Source: Leucobacter sp. OLIS6
Lineage (GTDB): Bacteria > Actinomycetota > Actinomycetes > Actinomycetales > Microbacteriaceae
Assembly (NCBI RefSeq): GCF_002752355.1
Contig: NZ_MRAV01000011.1
Location: 1 to 64,000, forward strand
DNA length: 64,000 nt
Direction of reading: 5' to 3'
The notes beneath the pieces were generated by a model. That model saw only the letters and a list, made by a program, of their open reading frames with translations. It had not been told where the DNA came from and made no database searches. Made by a program: the position numbers and the translations under genes. Below are positions 54,295 through 62,865 of this stretch, piece by piece (position 1 is the first letter of the stretch; every line of letters starts with the position of its first letter).

Positions 54295-55680
54295 ATGACC
54301 TCGCTTCCCACGCAGCCCATCAGCCCGCTCGACGGCCGCTACCGCTCCGCGGTCGCCGGTCTCGGCGACTTCCTCTCGGAGGCGGGCCTGAACAAGGCCC
54401 GCGTGCACGTCGAGGTCGAGTGGCTCGTCTACCTGACCGAGCACTCGCTGCTCGGCGCGACTCCGCTGAACGCTGACGAGGTCGCCGAGCTGCGCGCCTG
54501 GGCCGCGGACTTCGGCCAGGCCGAGATCGACCAGCTCGCCGAGACCGAGCGCACCACCCAGCACGACGTCAAGGCCGTCGAGTACCTCGTGCGGGGCAAG
54601 CTCGACGAGATGGACCTGGGCCGCCTGGCCGAGCTCACCCACGTCTGCTGCACGAGCGAGGACATCAACAACCTGTCCTACGCCATCACGGTCAAGCAGG
54701 CGGTCGCCGAGGTGTGGCGTCCGAAGCTCGAGTCGGTCCTCGTGGAGCTGGCTCGCCAGGCCGAGCAGTACCGCGAGCTCCCGATGATGAGCCGCACCCA
54801 CGGCCAGCCCGCCACCCCGACCACGCTCGGAAAAGAGATCGCGGTGTTCGTGCACCGCCTCTCGCGCCAGGTCGCGCAGCTCGACCAGATCGAGTACCTG
54901 GGCAAGTTCTCGGGCGCCACGGGCACCTGGGCCGCGCACCTCGCCGCCGATCCCGACGCCGACTGGCTCGCGATCTCGCGCGAGTTCGTCGAGGGCCTCG
55001 ACCTCGACTGGAACCCGATCACCACCCAGATCGAGTCGCACGACTGGCAGGCCGAGCTCTACAGCCGGATCGCCCACGTCAACCGGATCCTGCACAACCT
55101 GGCGACCGACATCTGGAGCTACATCTCCATCGGCTACTTCCGCCAGATCCCCGTCGAGGGCGCCACGGGCTCCTCGACCATGCCGCACAAGGTCAACCCG
55201 ATCCGTTTCGAGAACGCCGAGGCGAACCTCGAGCTCTCGAACGCGATCCTCGACTCGCTCGCCGAGACCCTCGTGACGAGCCGCTGGCAGCGCGACCTCA
55301 CCGATTCGTCGGCGCAGCGCAACATCGGCGTCGGCCTCGGCCACTCGGTGCTCGCGCTCGACAACATCCTCAAGGGCCTCGGCCAGATCGACGCGGCGCC
55401 CGAAGCGCTGGCCGCCGACCTCGACGCCAACTGGGAGGTGCTCGGCGAGGCGATCCAGACCGTGATCCGCGCCGAGGTCACCGCCGGCCGCTCCACCATC
55501 AAGGATCCCTACGCGGCGCTCAAGGAGCTGACCCGCGGCCGCCGCATCGGCCAGGCCGAGCTCATCGAGTTCGTCGAGGGTCTCGAGATCGGCGACGCGG
55601 CCAAGCAGCGCCTGCTCGCCCTGACCCCCGCGACCTACACGGGCGCGGCAGCGCAACTGCTCGACCTGCTCCGCGGGTGA
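54295..55680 (+). CDS. purB: Adenylosuccinate lyase
   Basis: This 461-residue enzyme of the fumarase/aspartase superfamily cleaves SAICAR and adenylosuccinate in purine synthesis. It has the signature GSSTMPHKVNPIRFEN with the catalytic Ser loop, His in SRTHGQPATPT, and the TSEDINN motif. It lies 4 bases before the LssY-C gene. The short upstream region (54186-54294) shows no clear regulatory site. Confidence 0.96.
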   Translation: MTSLPTQPISPLDGRYRSAVAGLGDFLSEAGLNKARVHVEVEWLVYLTEHSLLGATPLNADEVAELRAWAADFGQAEIDQLAETERTTQHDVKAVEYLVRGKLDEMDLGRLAELTHVCCTSEDINNLSYAITVKQAVAEVWRPKLESVLVELARQAEQYRELPMMSRTHGQPATPTTLGKEIAVFVHRLSRQVAQLDQIEYLGKFSGATGTWAAHLAADPDADWLAISREFVEGLDLDWNPITTQIESHDWQAELYSRIAHVNRILHNLATDIWSYISIGYFRQIPVEGATGSSTMPHKVNPIRFENAEANLELSNAILDSLAETLVTSRWQRDLTDSSAQRNIGVGLGHSVLALDNILKGLGQIDAAPEALAADLDANWEVLGEAIQTVIRAEVTAGRSTIKDPYAALKELTRGRRIGQAELIEFVEGLEIGDAAKQRLLALTPATYTGAAAQLLDLLRG

Positions 55681-55684
55681 CGCC

Positions 55685-56551
55685 ATGACGGCGGGCACGG
55701 AGAACGGGGCGCCCCGGCGCCGCAGGTTCTCCCTGCTCGCCGTCGCCGACGAGTTCTTCTTCATCTTCGCCGGGATCGCGGCGATCTGGCTCGCCTGGCT
55801 GCTGCTCTCCGAGAGCTTCCACCTGGGCTGGTGGGGGATCCTCGTCTTCGTCGTGTTCTGGGGCATGCTCGCCTACCTGGTGCTCCCCCGGATCCACCGC
55901 GTGCTCACGACGATCTACGTGCCCGACTACTTCATCGGCCGCACGCGCACGAGCGACGGCCTGCTGGGCGATCCCGTCAACCTCGCGCTGCAGGGCGAGG
56001 AGGCGCAGCTGCACGCCGCGATGCTCGCGGCGGGCTGGACCCGCGCCGATCCCGTCACCGCACGCAGTTCGCTGCGCATCGTCACCTCGACGCTGAGCCG
56101 GCGGAGCTACCACGAAGCCCCGGTCAGCCCGCTGTTCCTGTTCGGACGGATCCAGGACTTCGCGTATCAGCAGGAGGTCGCGGGCAACCCGGCCAAGCGG
56201 CACCACGTGCGGTTCTGGCGCACACCCGACGACTGGCTGCTGCCGGGCGGCGCCCGCGTCGAATGGCTCGCCGCGGGCACCTTCGACCGCGCGGTCGGGC
56301 TGTCGCTGTTCACCCTCCAGGTGACCCACCGCATCGACGCCGACATCGACATCGAGCGCGACTTCATCGTGGGCTCGCTGCGCGGCGTCTCCCCCGGGGT
56401 CGAGCTCGAGATCCTGCGCGACTTCTCGACCGGCTACCACTCGCGCAACGGCGGCGGCGACAGCGTACGCACCGACGGACACCTTCCCGTGGTGGATCTG
56501 CGCGGGCTGCCCGCCGACGGCGAAGGAGGTGCGACCGATGCACCGCGATGA
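55685..56551 (+). CDS. Membrane protein with LssY C-terminal domain
   Basis: Two hydrophobic segments (about 27-45 and 50-70) of this 288-residue protein precede an LssY-C-type domain (about 90-230, with DPVNLALQGEEAQL, AGWTRADPVTARSSLRI, APVSPLFLFGRIQD and HHVRFWRTP). The domain occurs in PAP2-like and DedA-like membrane proteins; its function is not known. It is cotranscribed with purB and overlaps the next gene by 14 bases. Confidence 0.85.
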   Translation: MTAGTENGAPRRRRFSLLAVADEFFFIFAGIAAIWLAWLLLSESFHLGWWGILVFVVFWGMLAYLVLPRIHRVLTTIYVPDYFIGRTRTSDGLLGDPVNLALQGEEAQLHAAMLAAGWTRADPVTARSSLRIVTSTLSRRSYHEAPVSPLFLFGRIQDFAYQQEVAGNPAKRHHVRFWRTPDDWLLPGGARVEWLAAGTFDRAVGLSLFTLQVTHRIDADIDIERDFIVGSLRGVSPGVELEILRDFSTGYHSRNGGGDSVRTDGHLPVVDLRGLPADGEGGATDAPR

Positions 56552-57104
56552 GCCCCGCAAGCGCGCCTCCGTCGAGTCCCCCGCGCCGCTCATCGCGCGC
56601 GAGGTCGCCATAGCGCCGCAGTCGCGGCGACCGGGCACCACGGCGCTCGGCGCCGGCCTCACCTTCGCCCGAGCACTCGTCGGGGCGTCCTGGCTCGGCG
56701 CGTACGCGCTCGTCTGGCGCGAGATGGGCGCCGAGTTCGACCTCGATACGGACGAGTCGCGGATCCTGCTCTGGCTCGTCCTCGGCTTCGGCGGCATCGG
56801 TGTGCTGGTGCTCCTCGTGCTCGCCGTGCTGATCTGGCGGGGCAGCAACTTCGCCCGGGTCGTAACGATGGCGGGGCTCACGGCGAGCATCATCACCGCG
56901 GCCGTCGACTACTTCCGCGCCGGCCAGGAGATCACGATCAACACCTCCCTGCTGACGGTCGCGCTCGACATCCTGGTGCTGCTCGCGCTGTCCGGCCGCG
57001 ACGCGCGCGCGTGGGCGCGCGGCTCGCGCGTCCGGAGGCGGCTCCGGCGCGAGGCGAAGCGCGATGCTCGGAACAGCCCGCAGTCGGCGGCGTCCGAAGC
57101 CTGA
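56538..57104 (+). CDS. Membrane protein of unknown family
   Basis: This 188-residue protein has four hydrophobic segments (about 45-62, 80-105, 115-130 and 140-155) and a basic C-terminus (about 158-180). The ATG at 56538 lies inside the previous gene after AAGGAGG. Overlap suggests coupling. I cannot assign a family. Confidence 0.75.
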   Translation: MHRDEPRKRASVESPAPLIAREVAIAPQSRRPGTTALGAGLTFARALVGASWLGAYALVWREMGAEFDLDTDESRILLWLVLGFGGIGVLVLLVLAVLIWRGSNFARVVTMAGLTASIITAAVDYFRAGQEITINTSLLTVALDILVLLALSGRDARAWARGSRVRRRLRREAKRDARNSPQSAASEA

Positions 57105-57191
57105 GAGCCTTCGATCAACTTCATCAGATGATTGCTTCCCGGGTGCGCCTGGGCCAAGCTGGTAGGACACCGCCGAAAGGATCTGCTGCAC

Positions 57192-58055
57192 ATGTCGGAG
57201 TCCCAGGACACCACCGCTCCCGCCCGATTCGCCCGCGAGGGGAAGCGGCACCGCTTCACCGCACGCACGGGCACCGTCTCGGCCGTCAGCCGCCCGGTCG
57301 ACGCCTTCGTGCGGGTGACGCTCACCGGCCCCGACTTCGCCGACTTCGTCTCCACCGGCCCGGGCGATCACGCCCGCGTGTTCTTCCCGAACCCCGCGAC
57401 GGGCGAGTACCTCGCGCCGAGCCCGGCCGGACCGGACGCGGACGGCATCGTGCGGCCCGATGGTCCGATGTTCGCGCGCGATTTCACGCCGCTGAACGTG
57501 CGCCGCGACCCCGAGACGGGTGAAGTCTCGGTCGACCTCGATTTCCTGCGGCACCAGGATCCCGGCCCCGCAGCCGCCTGGGCCGAGACCGCCGGGGTCG
57601 GCGACACGATCGTCGTGGTCGGCCCGCGCGGTTCGCACGGGATCCCCCACGGCGTGCGCCGCGTCGTGATCGTGGCCGACGGCTCGGCCCTGCCGGCCGC
57701 GGCCCGCTGGGTCGCCGAGCTGCCCGCCGACGTCGAGATCGAGGTGATCGCCGACGTGCCGCCGGCCGATCTCGAGTGGGTCGACGAGTACCTGCGCCTG
57801 CAGGGCGGCCGCGAGGTGCTCGTCTCCGAGGTGTTCGGCGGCCTCGACGATGCCGTGCGCGACACCGGCGTCGACGCCGAGACCTTCGTGTTCGGCGCCG
57901 GCGAGGCATCGCGCCTCGTCCCGCTGCGCCGCTTCCTCAAGTACGAGCTGCAGCTGCCGCGCGAGCAGTACGGGCTCAGCGGCTACTGGAAGCGCGGCAT
58001 GGTCGCGTTCGACCACCACGCCCCCATCGATCCCGAGGATCCCGACGAGGAGTAG
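57192..58055 (+). CDS. Siderophore-interacting protein (flavin-dependent ferric reductase)
   Basis: This 287-residue SIP/ViuB-family protein has an FAD_binding_9 domain (about 15-140, with the flavin motif in FTPLNVRRD) and a SIP C-terminal domain (about 145-270, VVIVADGSALPAAARW and FVFGAGEASRLVPLRRFLKYE). It reduces ferric siderophores to release iron. ATG 57192 follows AAAGGA. A TAGGAC hexamer at 57163-57168 may be the -10; no clear DtxR/IdeR site is visible. Confidence 0.92.
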   Translation: MSESQDTTAPARFAREGKRHRFTARTGTVSAVSRPVDAFVRVTLTGPDFADFVSTGPGDHARVFFPNPATGEYLAPSPAGPDADGIVRPDGPMFARDFTPLNVRRDPETGEVSVDLDFLRHQDPGPAAAWAETAGVGDTIVVVGPRGSHGIPHGVRRVVIVADGSALPAAARWVAELPADVEIEVIADVPPADLEWVDEYLRLQGGREVLVSEVFGGLDDAVRDTGVDAETFVFGAGEASRLVPLRRFLKYELQLPREQYGLSGYWKRGMVAFDHHAPIDPEDPDEE

Positions 58056-58065
58056 GCGCGAGCGG

Positions 58066-58083
58066 GGCGGCCTTCGGGCCGCC
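58066..58083. terminator. Hairpin terminator with TTCG loop
   Basis: 7-base stem (58066-58072 and 58077-58083) closed by TTCG. It lies between the convergent SIP gene and the small membrane-protein gene. Confidence 0.6.
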
Positions 58084-58094
58084 GCGCGTACGCC

Positions 58095-58376
58095 CTAGTG
58101 CCAGACGTCGTCGGGGTGCTGCAGGTCCTTGCGCGCGGCCTCGTCCTCTGCACTCGGCTTGCCGCCCAGGCCGACGAGCGCCACGACCATCACGGTCACG
58201 ATGAACGCCGCGCCGGCGAAGATGCCCGCCAGGGCGATCTCGCGCGTCGCCATGAGGACCACGAGTCCGGCGAACACCGCGAGCACCACGGCGAAGCCGA
58301 TGAGCTCGAGCGGCTTCAGCCGGTCGCGACGCGAGGGATCGACGGGCTGCTTCGAGGAGGATTCGGGCTGGGTCAT
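58095..58376 (-). CDS. Small two-TM membrane protein
   Basis: This 93-residue protein has two hydrophobic helices (about 26-42 and 47-70) and a charged C-terminus ending LQHPDDVWH. It overlaps the preceding gene (ATGA), so the two probably form one operon. No known family. Confidence 0.7.
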   Translation of the reverse strand: MTQPESSSKQPVDPSRRDRLKPLELIGFAVVLAVFAGLVVLMATREIALAGIFAGAAFIVTVMVVALVGLGGKPSAEDEAARKDLQHPDDVWH

Positions 58377-58981
58377 GCTGTGGGTCCTTGCGTGAGGGCG
58401 TCCGCGGGTGCTCCGTCTGCTGCGGCCCCGCGCGAGTCGAATGCCGAGATGCCGAGGAACACGCCGCAGACGACGGCGTACCCCCCGAAGAAGCCGATCA
58501 CCGCGACCGCATCGTCACGAGAGAGGAAGACGAGAACCGCCAGGAGCGTCGAGAGCAGGACGGCGGGGAGGCCCGCGGCCGGCGTCTGCGTGGCCCGGAG
58601 CACGGTGGTGAGCTGGAGCAGCGCCACGAGGATCGCCCACGCGGCGACGACGAGCGCCATCGCGAGCGCCTGATCCGCGAACGGGAGCACCGCGAGGAGC
58701 AGGCCCGCGGCGAACGTCACGCCGAACTGCAGCACGGCGGTGCGCGCGAGGGCGGGATTCGTCCGCGATGCGCCGGCCTCGCACGCCCACGCCAGGCCGA
58801 GCACGATGAGTGCGGCGACGACGAGCCAGCGGTCGAATGCCGCCTGCTCGTGCAGGGTCGCGCTGAACGCGATCGCGAAGCCGATGACGAGCAGCACGCC
58901 CGCGCGGACGAACCGCGCGGCGCGAAGGCTTCGATCGGCCGTCTCCGCTTGGAGGTCTCCCTCGTTCACCGCAGCTGCCAC
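58373..58981 (-). CDS. Polytopic membrane protein
   Basis: This 202-residue protein has six or seven hydrophobic segments. The GTG at 58981 follows GGCGGGAAGA; upstream in-frame ATGs lack a ribosome-binding site. Loops are short, suggesting a channel-like or accessory membrane protein. Function unknown. Confidence 0.68.
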   Translation of the reverse strand: MAAAVNEGDLQAETADRSLRAARFVRAGVLLVIGFAIAFSATLHEQAAFDRWLVVAALIVLGLAWACEAGASRTNPALARTAVLQFGVTFAAGLLLAVLPFADQALAMALVVAAWAILVALLQLTTVLRATQTPAAGLPAVLLSTLLAVLVFLSRDDAVAVIGFFGGYAVVCGVFLGISAFDSRGAAADGAPADALTQGPTA

Positions 58982-59102
58982 GCGTTCTTCCCGCCTTTCA
59001 GGTCCGATCCAGTCTACCGCCCGGTGCTGGGAGCCGAGCACGCGGGCACGGACTCCCGCAGGAAACGCCGATGCGTGCGCGACTCGAGCTGCGGGGCGCG
59101 CG

Positions 59103-60482
59103 CTACATGCCGCTGGGCATGTCCTGGAAGCGCGAGTAGTGGCCCTGGAACGCGACCGTGACGGTACCGGTGGGGCCGTTTCGCTGCTTGGCCAGAATGA
59201 GGTCGGCCTCGCCGGCGCGCGGATTGTCCTTCTCGTAGCTGGACTCGCGGTGCAGCAGGATCACCATGTCGGCGTCCTGCTCGAGCGAACCCGATTCGCG
59301 CAGGTCGCTGATGGCGGGCATCTTGTCGGCGCGCTGCTCGGACGCACGGTTCAGCTGCGACAGCGCGATGACCGGCACATCGAGCTCCTTCGAGAGCAGT
59401 TTGAGGGCACGGGAGAACTCACTGACCTCCTGCTGACGGCTCTCGGACTTCTTTCCGCTCGAGAGCAGCTGGAGGTAGTCGATCACGACCATGCGGAGCC
59501 CGTGCCGCTGCTTCAGACGCCGGCACTTCGCCCGGATCTCGACCAGCGTGAGGTTGGGGCTGTCGTCGATGAACAGCGGGGCGTCGTTGATGCGCGCCTG
59601 CGTGGCGGCGAGCTTCTGGAAGTCACGGCTGTCGAGCGCACCCTTGCGCAGGGTCTGCATGGGGATCGTGGCCTCGGCCGAGAGCAGACGCATGGCGATC
59701 TCGGCGCGGCCCATCTCGAGCGAGAAGAAGACGGTGCAGGCATTGGCGTGCACGGACGCCGAGCGCGCGACGTCGAGTGCGAGGGTCGACTTACCCATGG
59801 CGGGACGCGCGGCGATGATGATCATCTGGCCGCCCGCGAAGCCGTTGGTCTTCTCGTCGAGCTCGGAGAACCCGGTCGGCACGCCCATCATGCCGCCCTC
59901 CTGGTTCTGCGCCTTCTCGATCTCCTCGACGGCGGCGAGCACGGCGTCCGAGAGCGGGACGTAGTCGTCGGCCTGGGCCGCACCGGTCACCGAGTAGATC
60001 TCGGACTGCGCCTGGTTGACCAGGTCGACCGCTTCGCCCTCGGCTGCGTACCCCATCTGAGCGATGCGGGTGCCCGCCTCGACGAGTCGGCGCAGCAGCG
60101 CCTTCTCGGAGACGATGTCGGCGTAGAAGCTCGCGTTGGCAGCCGTCGGCACGATGCTCGTGACGGTGTGCAGATACTCGGCACCGCCGGCGCGCTGCAG
60201 GTCGCCCGTCTTGGTGAGCTGGTCGGTGACGGTGATCGCGTCCGTGGGCTCGCCGTGGGAGTAGAGCGCGAGGATCGCCTCGTAGATGACCTCGTGCTTG
60301 GGGACGTAGAAGTCCTTGCCCGTGAGCAGACCGGTGACGTCCGCGACCGCATCCTTCGACAGCAGCATGCCGCCCAGCACGCTCTGCTCGGCGAGCAGGT
60401 CGTAGGGCGGGGTGCGCTCAGTACCGCGACCCCCCTCGTCGTCCATGAGGGGATCGGGGATGCCGAGGTGGGCGATCGACAC
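59103..60482 (-). CDS. dnaB: Replicative DNA helicase
   Basis: This 459-residue hexameric helicase opens the replication fork. The N-terminal DnaG-binding domain (about 20-125) is followed by the RecA-like domain with Walker A AARPAMGKST (about 210-220), Walker B VVIDYLQLL and the QLNRASEQR motif. The GTG at 60482 is chosen over an ATG upstream because AAGGAG precedes it. No intein is present. It is encoded downstream of rplI across a 521-base gap that holds DnaA boxes and two hairpins. Confidence 0.95.
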   Translation of the reverse strand: MSIAHLGIPDPLMDDEGGRGTERTPPYDLLAEQSVLGGMLLSKDAVADVTGLLTGKDFYVPKHEVIYEAILALYSHGEPTDAITVTDQLTKTGDLQRAGGAEYLHTVTSIVPTAANASFYADIVSEKALLRRLVEAGTRIAQMGYAAEGEAVDLVNQAQSEIYSVTGAAQADDYVPLSDAVLAAVEEIEKAQNQEGGMMGVPTGFSELDEKTNGFAGGQMIIIAARPAMGKSTLALDVARSASVHANACTVFFSLEMGRAEIAMRLLSAEATIPMQTLRKGALDSRDFQKLAATQARINDAPLFIDDSPNLTLVEIRAKCRRLKQRHGLRMVVIDYLQLLSSGKKSESRQQEVSEFSRALKLLSKELDVPVIALSQLNRASEQRADKMPAISDLRESGSLEQDADMVILLHRESSYEKDNPRAGEADLILAKQRNGPTGTVTVAFQGHYSRFQDMPSGM

Positions 60483-60594
60483 TCGTGTGCTCCTTCGTGC
60501 TGGCCGGGGAGGGTGTTCACCCATCAGACACCGGGCCACCGACATTCACGGTAGAGGGGTGCTGCGAAGCCCACAAGCCGAACGGTTTCAAGCC

Positions 60595-60669
60595 TGTGGA
60601 TAACTCGGTGGAGAAGTCACGGAAACCTCCCGCGTGTTATCCCCAAGCTTGTGGATAAGGTGTGGATGA
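60595..60669. promoter_or_regulatory. Cluster of four DnaA-box-like sequences
   Basis: TGTGGATAA (60595-60603 and 60650-60658) is an exact reverse DnaA box. TTATCCCCA (60637-60645) and TGTGGATGA (60661-60669) each differ by one base. The cluster lies about 110 bases upstream of dnaB, in its probable promoter. No dnaA or dnaN is in the window. Confidence 0.65.
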
Positions 60670-60812
60670 ATGGTGGAATCCTGTTCGCCGCAAGCCACTG
60701 ACCAGGAGTTTTCAAGAAGCCGGCCTGTGTAATGCGAGAACTTTCATCCGAGACTTGAACGTTGCCGATCCTGCCTCCATTGTGGAGAGCAGGCTCTCCC
60801 GCCGAGGCCACG

Positions 60813-60834
60813 CGGTCCCGTTTCAACGGGACCG
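60813..60834. other. Small hairpin downstream of the rplI operon
   Basis: Ten-base arms (60813-60822 and 60825-60834) with a 2-base centre. It lies 87 bases beyond the larger terminator hairpin, between rplI and dnaB. Role unclear; a backup terminator is possible. Confidence 0.5.
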
Positions 60835-60920
60835 AGCAGGCGGACCCTCCGCTCGGGCCGGTTCGCACGAACGGCCCCCGGGTGCCGTCCCGGTGAACGA
60901 TCGGCGAACGCGCGGCAGAA

Positions 60921-60962
60921 CGCACTGGGGCGGCGGTTCCGAAGAACCGCCGCCCCAGTGCG
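60921..60962 (-). terminator. Terminator of the rpsF-ssb-rpsR-rplI operon
   Basis: Perfect 19-base arms (60921-60939 and 60944-60962) with a CGAA loop, 41 bases after the rplI stop. No T-tract follows. Confidence 0.85.
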
Positions 60963-61003
60963 TGCTCCCGCCGCTCGGCGAGCGAGCGGCGGCGCGTCAG
61001 CGA

Positions 61004-61453
61004 CTAGCGCTGCGCGATGACCTGCAGCGTCACGTCCGCGTCGACACCCTCGAAGAGGTGGATCGTCGCGCGGTACTCGCCGGTCGCCTTGATGGTCGGG
61101 AGCGTGATCTTGCGCTTGTCGATCTGGCCGATGCCGGCCTCGGCGACCGCGTCTGCCACGTTCGCGGGCTTGATCGAGCCGAAGAGACGGCCCTCAGCAC
61201 CGGTCTTCGCGTACAGGCGGATCTTGCCCTCCTGGAGCTTCGCCTTGAGCGCCTGAGCGTCCTCGGCGGAAGCGTGCGCGCGCGCCTCGCGGGCAGCGCG
61301 GATCTGCGCGACCTGGGCCTCGCCACCGCGGGACCAGTTCACCGCGTAGCCCTGGGGCACGAGGTAGTTGCGCGCGTAGCCGTTCTTGACCTCGACCACG
61401 TCACCCGCGGACCCGAGACCCTGAACCTCGTTCGTGAGAATCACCTTTGCCAT
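61004..61453 (-). CDS. rplI: 50S ribosomal protein L9
   Basis: This 149-residue protein starts [31 protein letters not shown] in the normal L9 way, with an N-terminal domain, a helix connector (about 42-75) and a C-terminal domain. It is the last gene of the rpsF-ssb-rpsR-rplI unit and starts 11 bases after rpsR ends. Confidence 0.97.
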   Translation of the reverse strand: MAKVILTNEVQGLGSAGDVVEVKNGYARNYLVPQGYAVNWSRGGEAQVAQIRAAREARAHASAEDAQALKAKLQEGKIRLYAKTGAEGRLFGSIKPANVADAVAEAGIGQIDKRKITLPTIKATGEYRATIHLFEGVDADVTLQVIAQR

Positions 61454-61464
61454 GATTCGCCTCC

Positions 61465-61725
61465 TTAGCGGCCGGAGCCGGAGTAGGGGAGGAGCGCCAT
61501 CTCGCGGGCGTTCTTCACGGCCTTCGCGATGAGACGCTGCTCCTGAACCGACACACCGGTGATGCGGCGGGCGCGGATCTTGCCGCGCTCAGAAATGAAC
61601 TTGCGGAGGGTAGCGACATCCTTGTAGTCGATGACGCCGACCGTCTGCTTCTTCGCGGGCGCGGCGGCCTTCGCGTTCTTGCCGCGGCCCGGCTTGCGGC
61701 CTGCGCCGCTTGACTTGCCAGCCAT
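61465..61725 (-). CDS. rpsR: 30S ribosomal protein S18
   Basis: This 86-residue protein has a basic N-terminal extension (residues 1-28, Lys/Gly/Ala-rich) and the conserved core [19 protein letters not shown]...RITG. No Cys ligands, so a zinc-free type. It binds S6 in the ribosome and lies in the same operon. Confidence 0.97.
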   Translation of the reverse strand: MAGKSSGAGRKPGRGKNAKAAAPAKKQTVGVIDYKDVATLRKFISERGKIRARRITGVSVQEQRLIAKAVKNAREMALLPYSGSGR

Positions 61726-61746
61726 ATTGATCTCTTTTCGTGATCC

Positions 61747-61797
61747 GCCCCCGAGGGGGCAAAAGTGTAGTGAGAGGGTGTTCGCCCGAGGGCGAAC
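61747..61797 (-). other. Two small hairpins between ssb and rpsR
   Basis: GCCCCC/GGGGGC (61747-61760) and GTTCGCCC/GGGCGAAC (61780-61797), each with a 2-base centre. They fill the 84-base gap and could modulate rpsR-rplI expression relative to ssb. Confidence 0.5.
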
Positions 61798-61809
61798 GTC
61801 CGAGCCCTG

Positions 61810-62358
61810 TTAGAAGGGCTGCTCGTCGTCGAAGCCGGAGCCGAAGTCGCCTGCCGACCCGCTCTGACCGCCGTTGCCCGAGTTCGCCCACGGGTTGTCC
61901 CCGCCGCGCTGGGCCGGCGCCGGAGCGGCCGACTGACCCCAACCGGGCTGCCCGGCGGGCTGTCCGCCGCCGAAGCCGCCGCCCTGACCGCGCGACTGAC
62001 CGCGGGTCACCTGGGTCGAGGCCCAGCGGAGCGTGGGGCCGACCTCTTCGACCTCGAGGTCGAGCGAGGTGCGCTGCTGCCCCTGGTTGTCGGTGTAGCT
62101 GCGCTGGGTGAGACGGCCCTGGACGATCACTCGCGTGCCCTTGGTGAGCGACGCGGCGATGTTGTCCGCGTACTCGCCGAAGGCGCGGCAACCGAGGAAC
62201 AGCGCCTCGCCGTCCGACCAGTCGCCCGACTGACGGTCGCGCACGCGCGGCGTCGAGGCGATCCGGAACGTCACCCAGGACTTACCGGCCTGGCTGACGC
62301 GCGGTTCGGGGTCGGCAACCAGGTTCCCGACGACGGTGATCAGCGGCTCGCCGGCCAT
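61810..62358 (-). CDS. ssb: Single-stranded DNA-binding protein
   Basis: This 182-residue SSB has an OB-fold (about 1-115), a Gly/Gln/Pro-rich linker (about 115-172) and the acidic partner-binding tip DDEQPF at the C-terminus. It lies 3 bases after rpsF and is therefore translationally coupled to it. Confidence 0.97.
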   Translation of the reverse strand: MAGEPLITVVGNLVADPEPRVSQAGKSWVTFRIASTPRVRDRQSGDWSDGEALFLGCRAFGEYADNIAASLTKGTRVIVQGRLTQRSYTDNQGQQRTSLDLEVEEVGPTLRWASTQVTRGQSRGQGGGFGGGQPAGQPGWGQSAAPAPAQRGGDNPWANSGNGGQSGSAGDFGSGFDDEQPF

Positions 62359-62361
62359 GGC

Positions 62362-62721
62362 TTATGCGCCCTGCTTCGCGGCGCGAGCGGCCTTGGCCTG
62401 GTCGCGCTTCGACTGAGCGGCACGCTGAGCGATGAGCTCGTCGGCGCGGAGGACCTTGGTGCGCAGCACGGCCTCGCTGAGGCCCAGCTGACGATCCAGC
62501 TCGTTCGTGGCCTCGGGCGTAGCGGTGAAGTTCACCACGACGTAGATGCCCTCGGACTGCTTCTTGATCTCGTAGGCGAGACGGCGCTTGCCCCAGATGT
62601 CGACGTTCTCGATCTCGCCGCCCGCGTTGCGGATGACCCCGAGGAACTTGTCCATGCTGGGGGCCACGGTGCGCTCGTCGATACCGGGATCGAGGATCAC
62701 CATCAGTTCGTACGGATGCAT
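62362..62721 (-). CDS. rpsF: 30S ribosomal protein S6
   Basis: This 119-residue protein starts [19 protein letters not shown] as in actinobacterial S6, with a basic C-terminal tail (about 95-119). AAGGAGG precedes the ATG, but a leader hairpin can mask it. It is the first gene of the rpsF-ssb-rpsR-rplI unit. Confidence 0.97.
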   Translation of the reverse strand: MHPYELMVILDPGIDERTVAPSMDKFLGVIRNAGGEIENVDIWGKRRLAYEIKKQSEGIYVVVNFTATPEATNELDRQLGLSEAVLRTKVLRADELIAQRAAQSKRDQAKAARAAKQGA

Positions 62722-62729
62722 TACTGACC

Positions 62730-62777
62730 CACCTCCTTCGGACTTCACGGCCACAGGATTTCTGTGACAGGAGGGTG
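62730..62777 (-). promoter_or_regulatory. rpsF leader resembling the S6:S18-binding RNA motif
   Basis: On the transcript, the segment CACCCTCCT (62777-62769) can pair with AGGAGGTG (62737-62730), which contains the rpsF SD, with one bulged C. Inside are the hairpin CACAG/CTGTG (62766-62752) and two CCG triplets (62750-62748 and 62741-62739). This fits the known autoregulatory S6:S18 motif, which has a conserved CCG. Confidence 0.55.
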
Positions 62778-62865
62778 TTTGTGCATTGTGTCCGTGGGCA
62801 GCGCGGATCGCGACGCGCACAGACAACCGTCACAGCCTATCAGTTCGAACGATTTCGCGCAGGCC

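Noticed and set aside
60595-60669. Chromosomal origin of replication
   Set aside because: DnaA boxes are few, and dnaA, dnaN and an AT-rich unwinding region are not seen.
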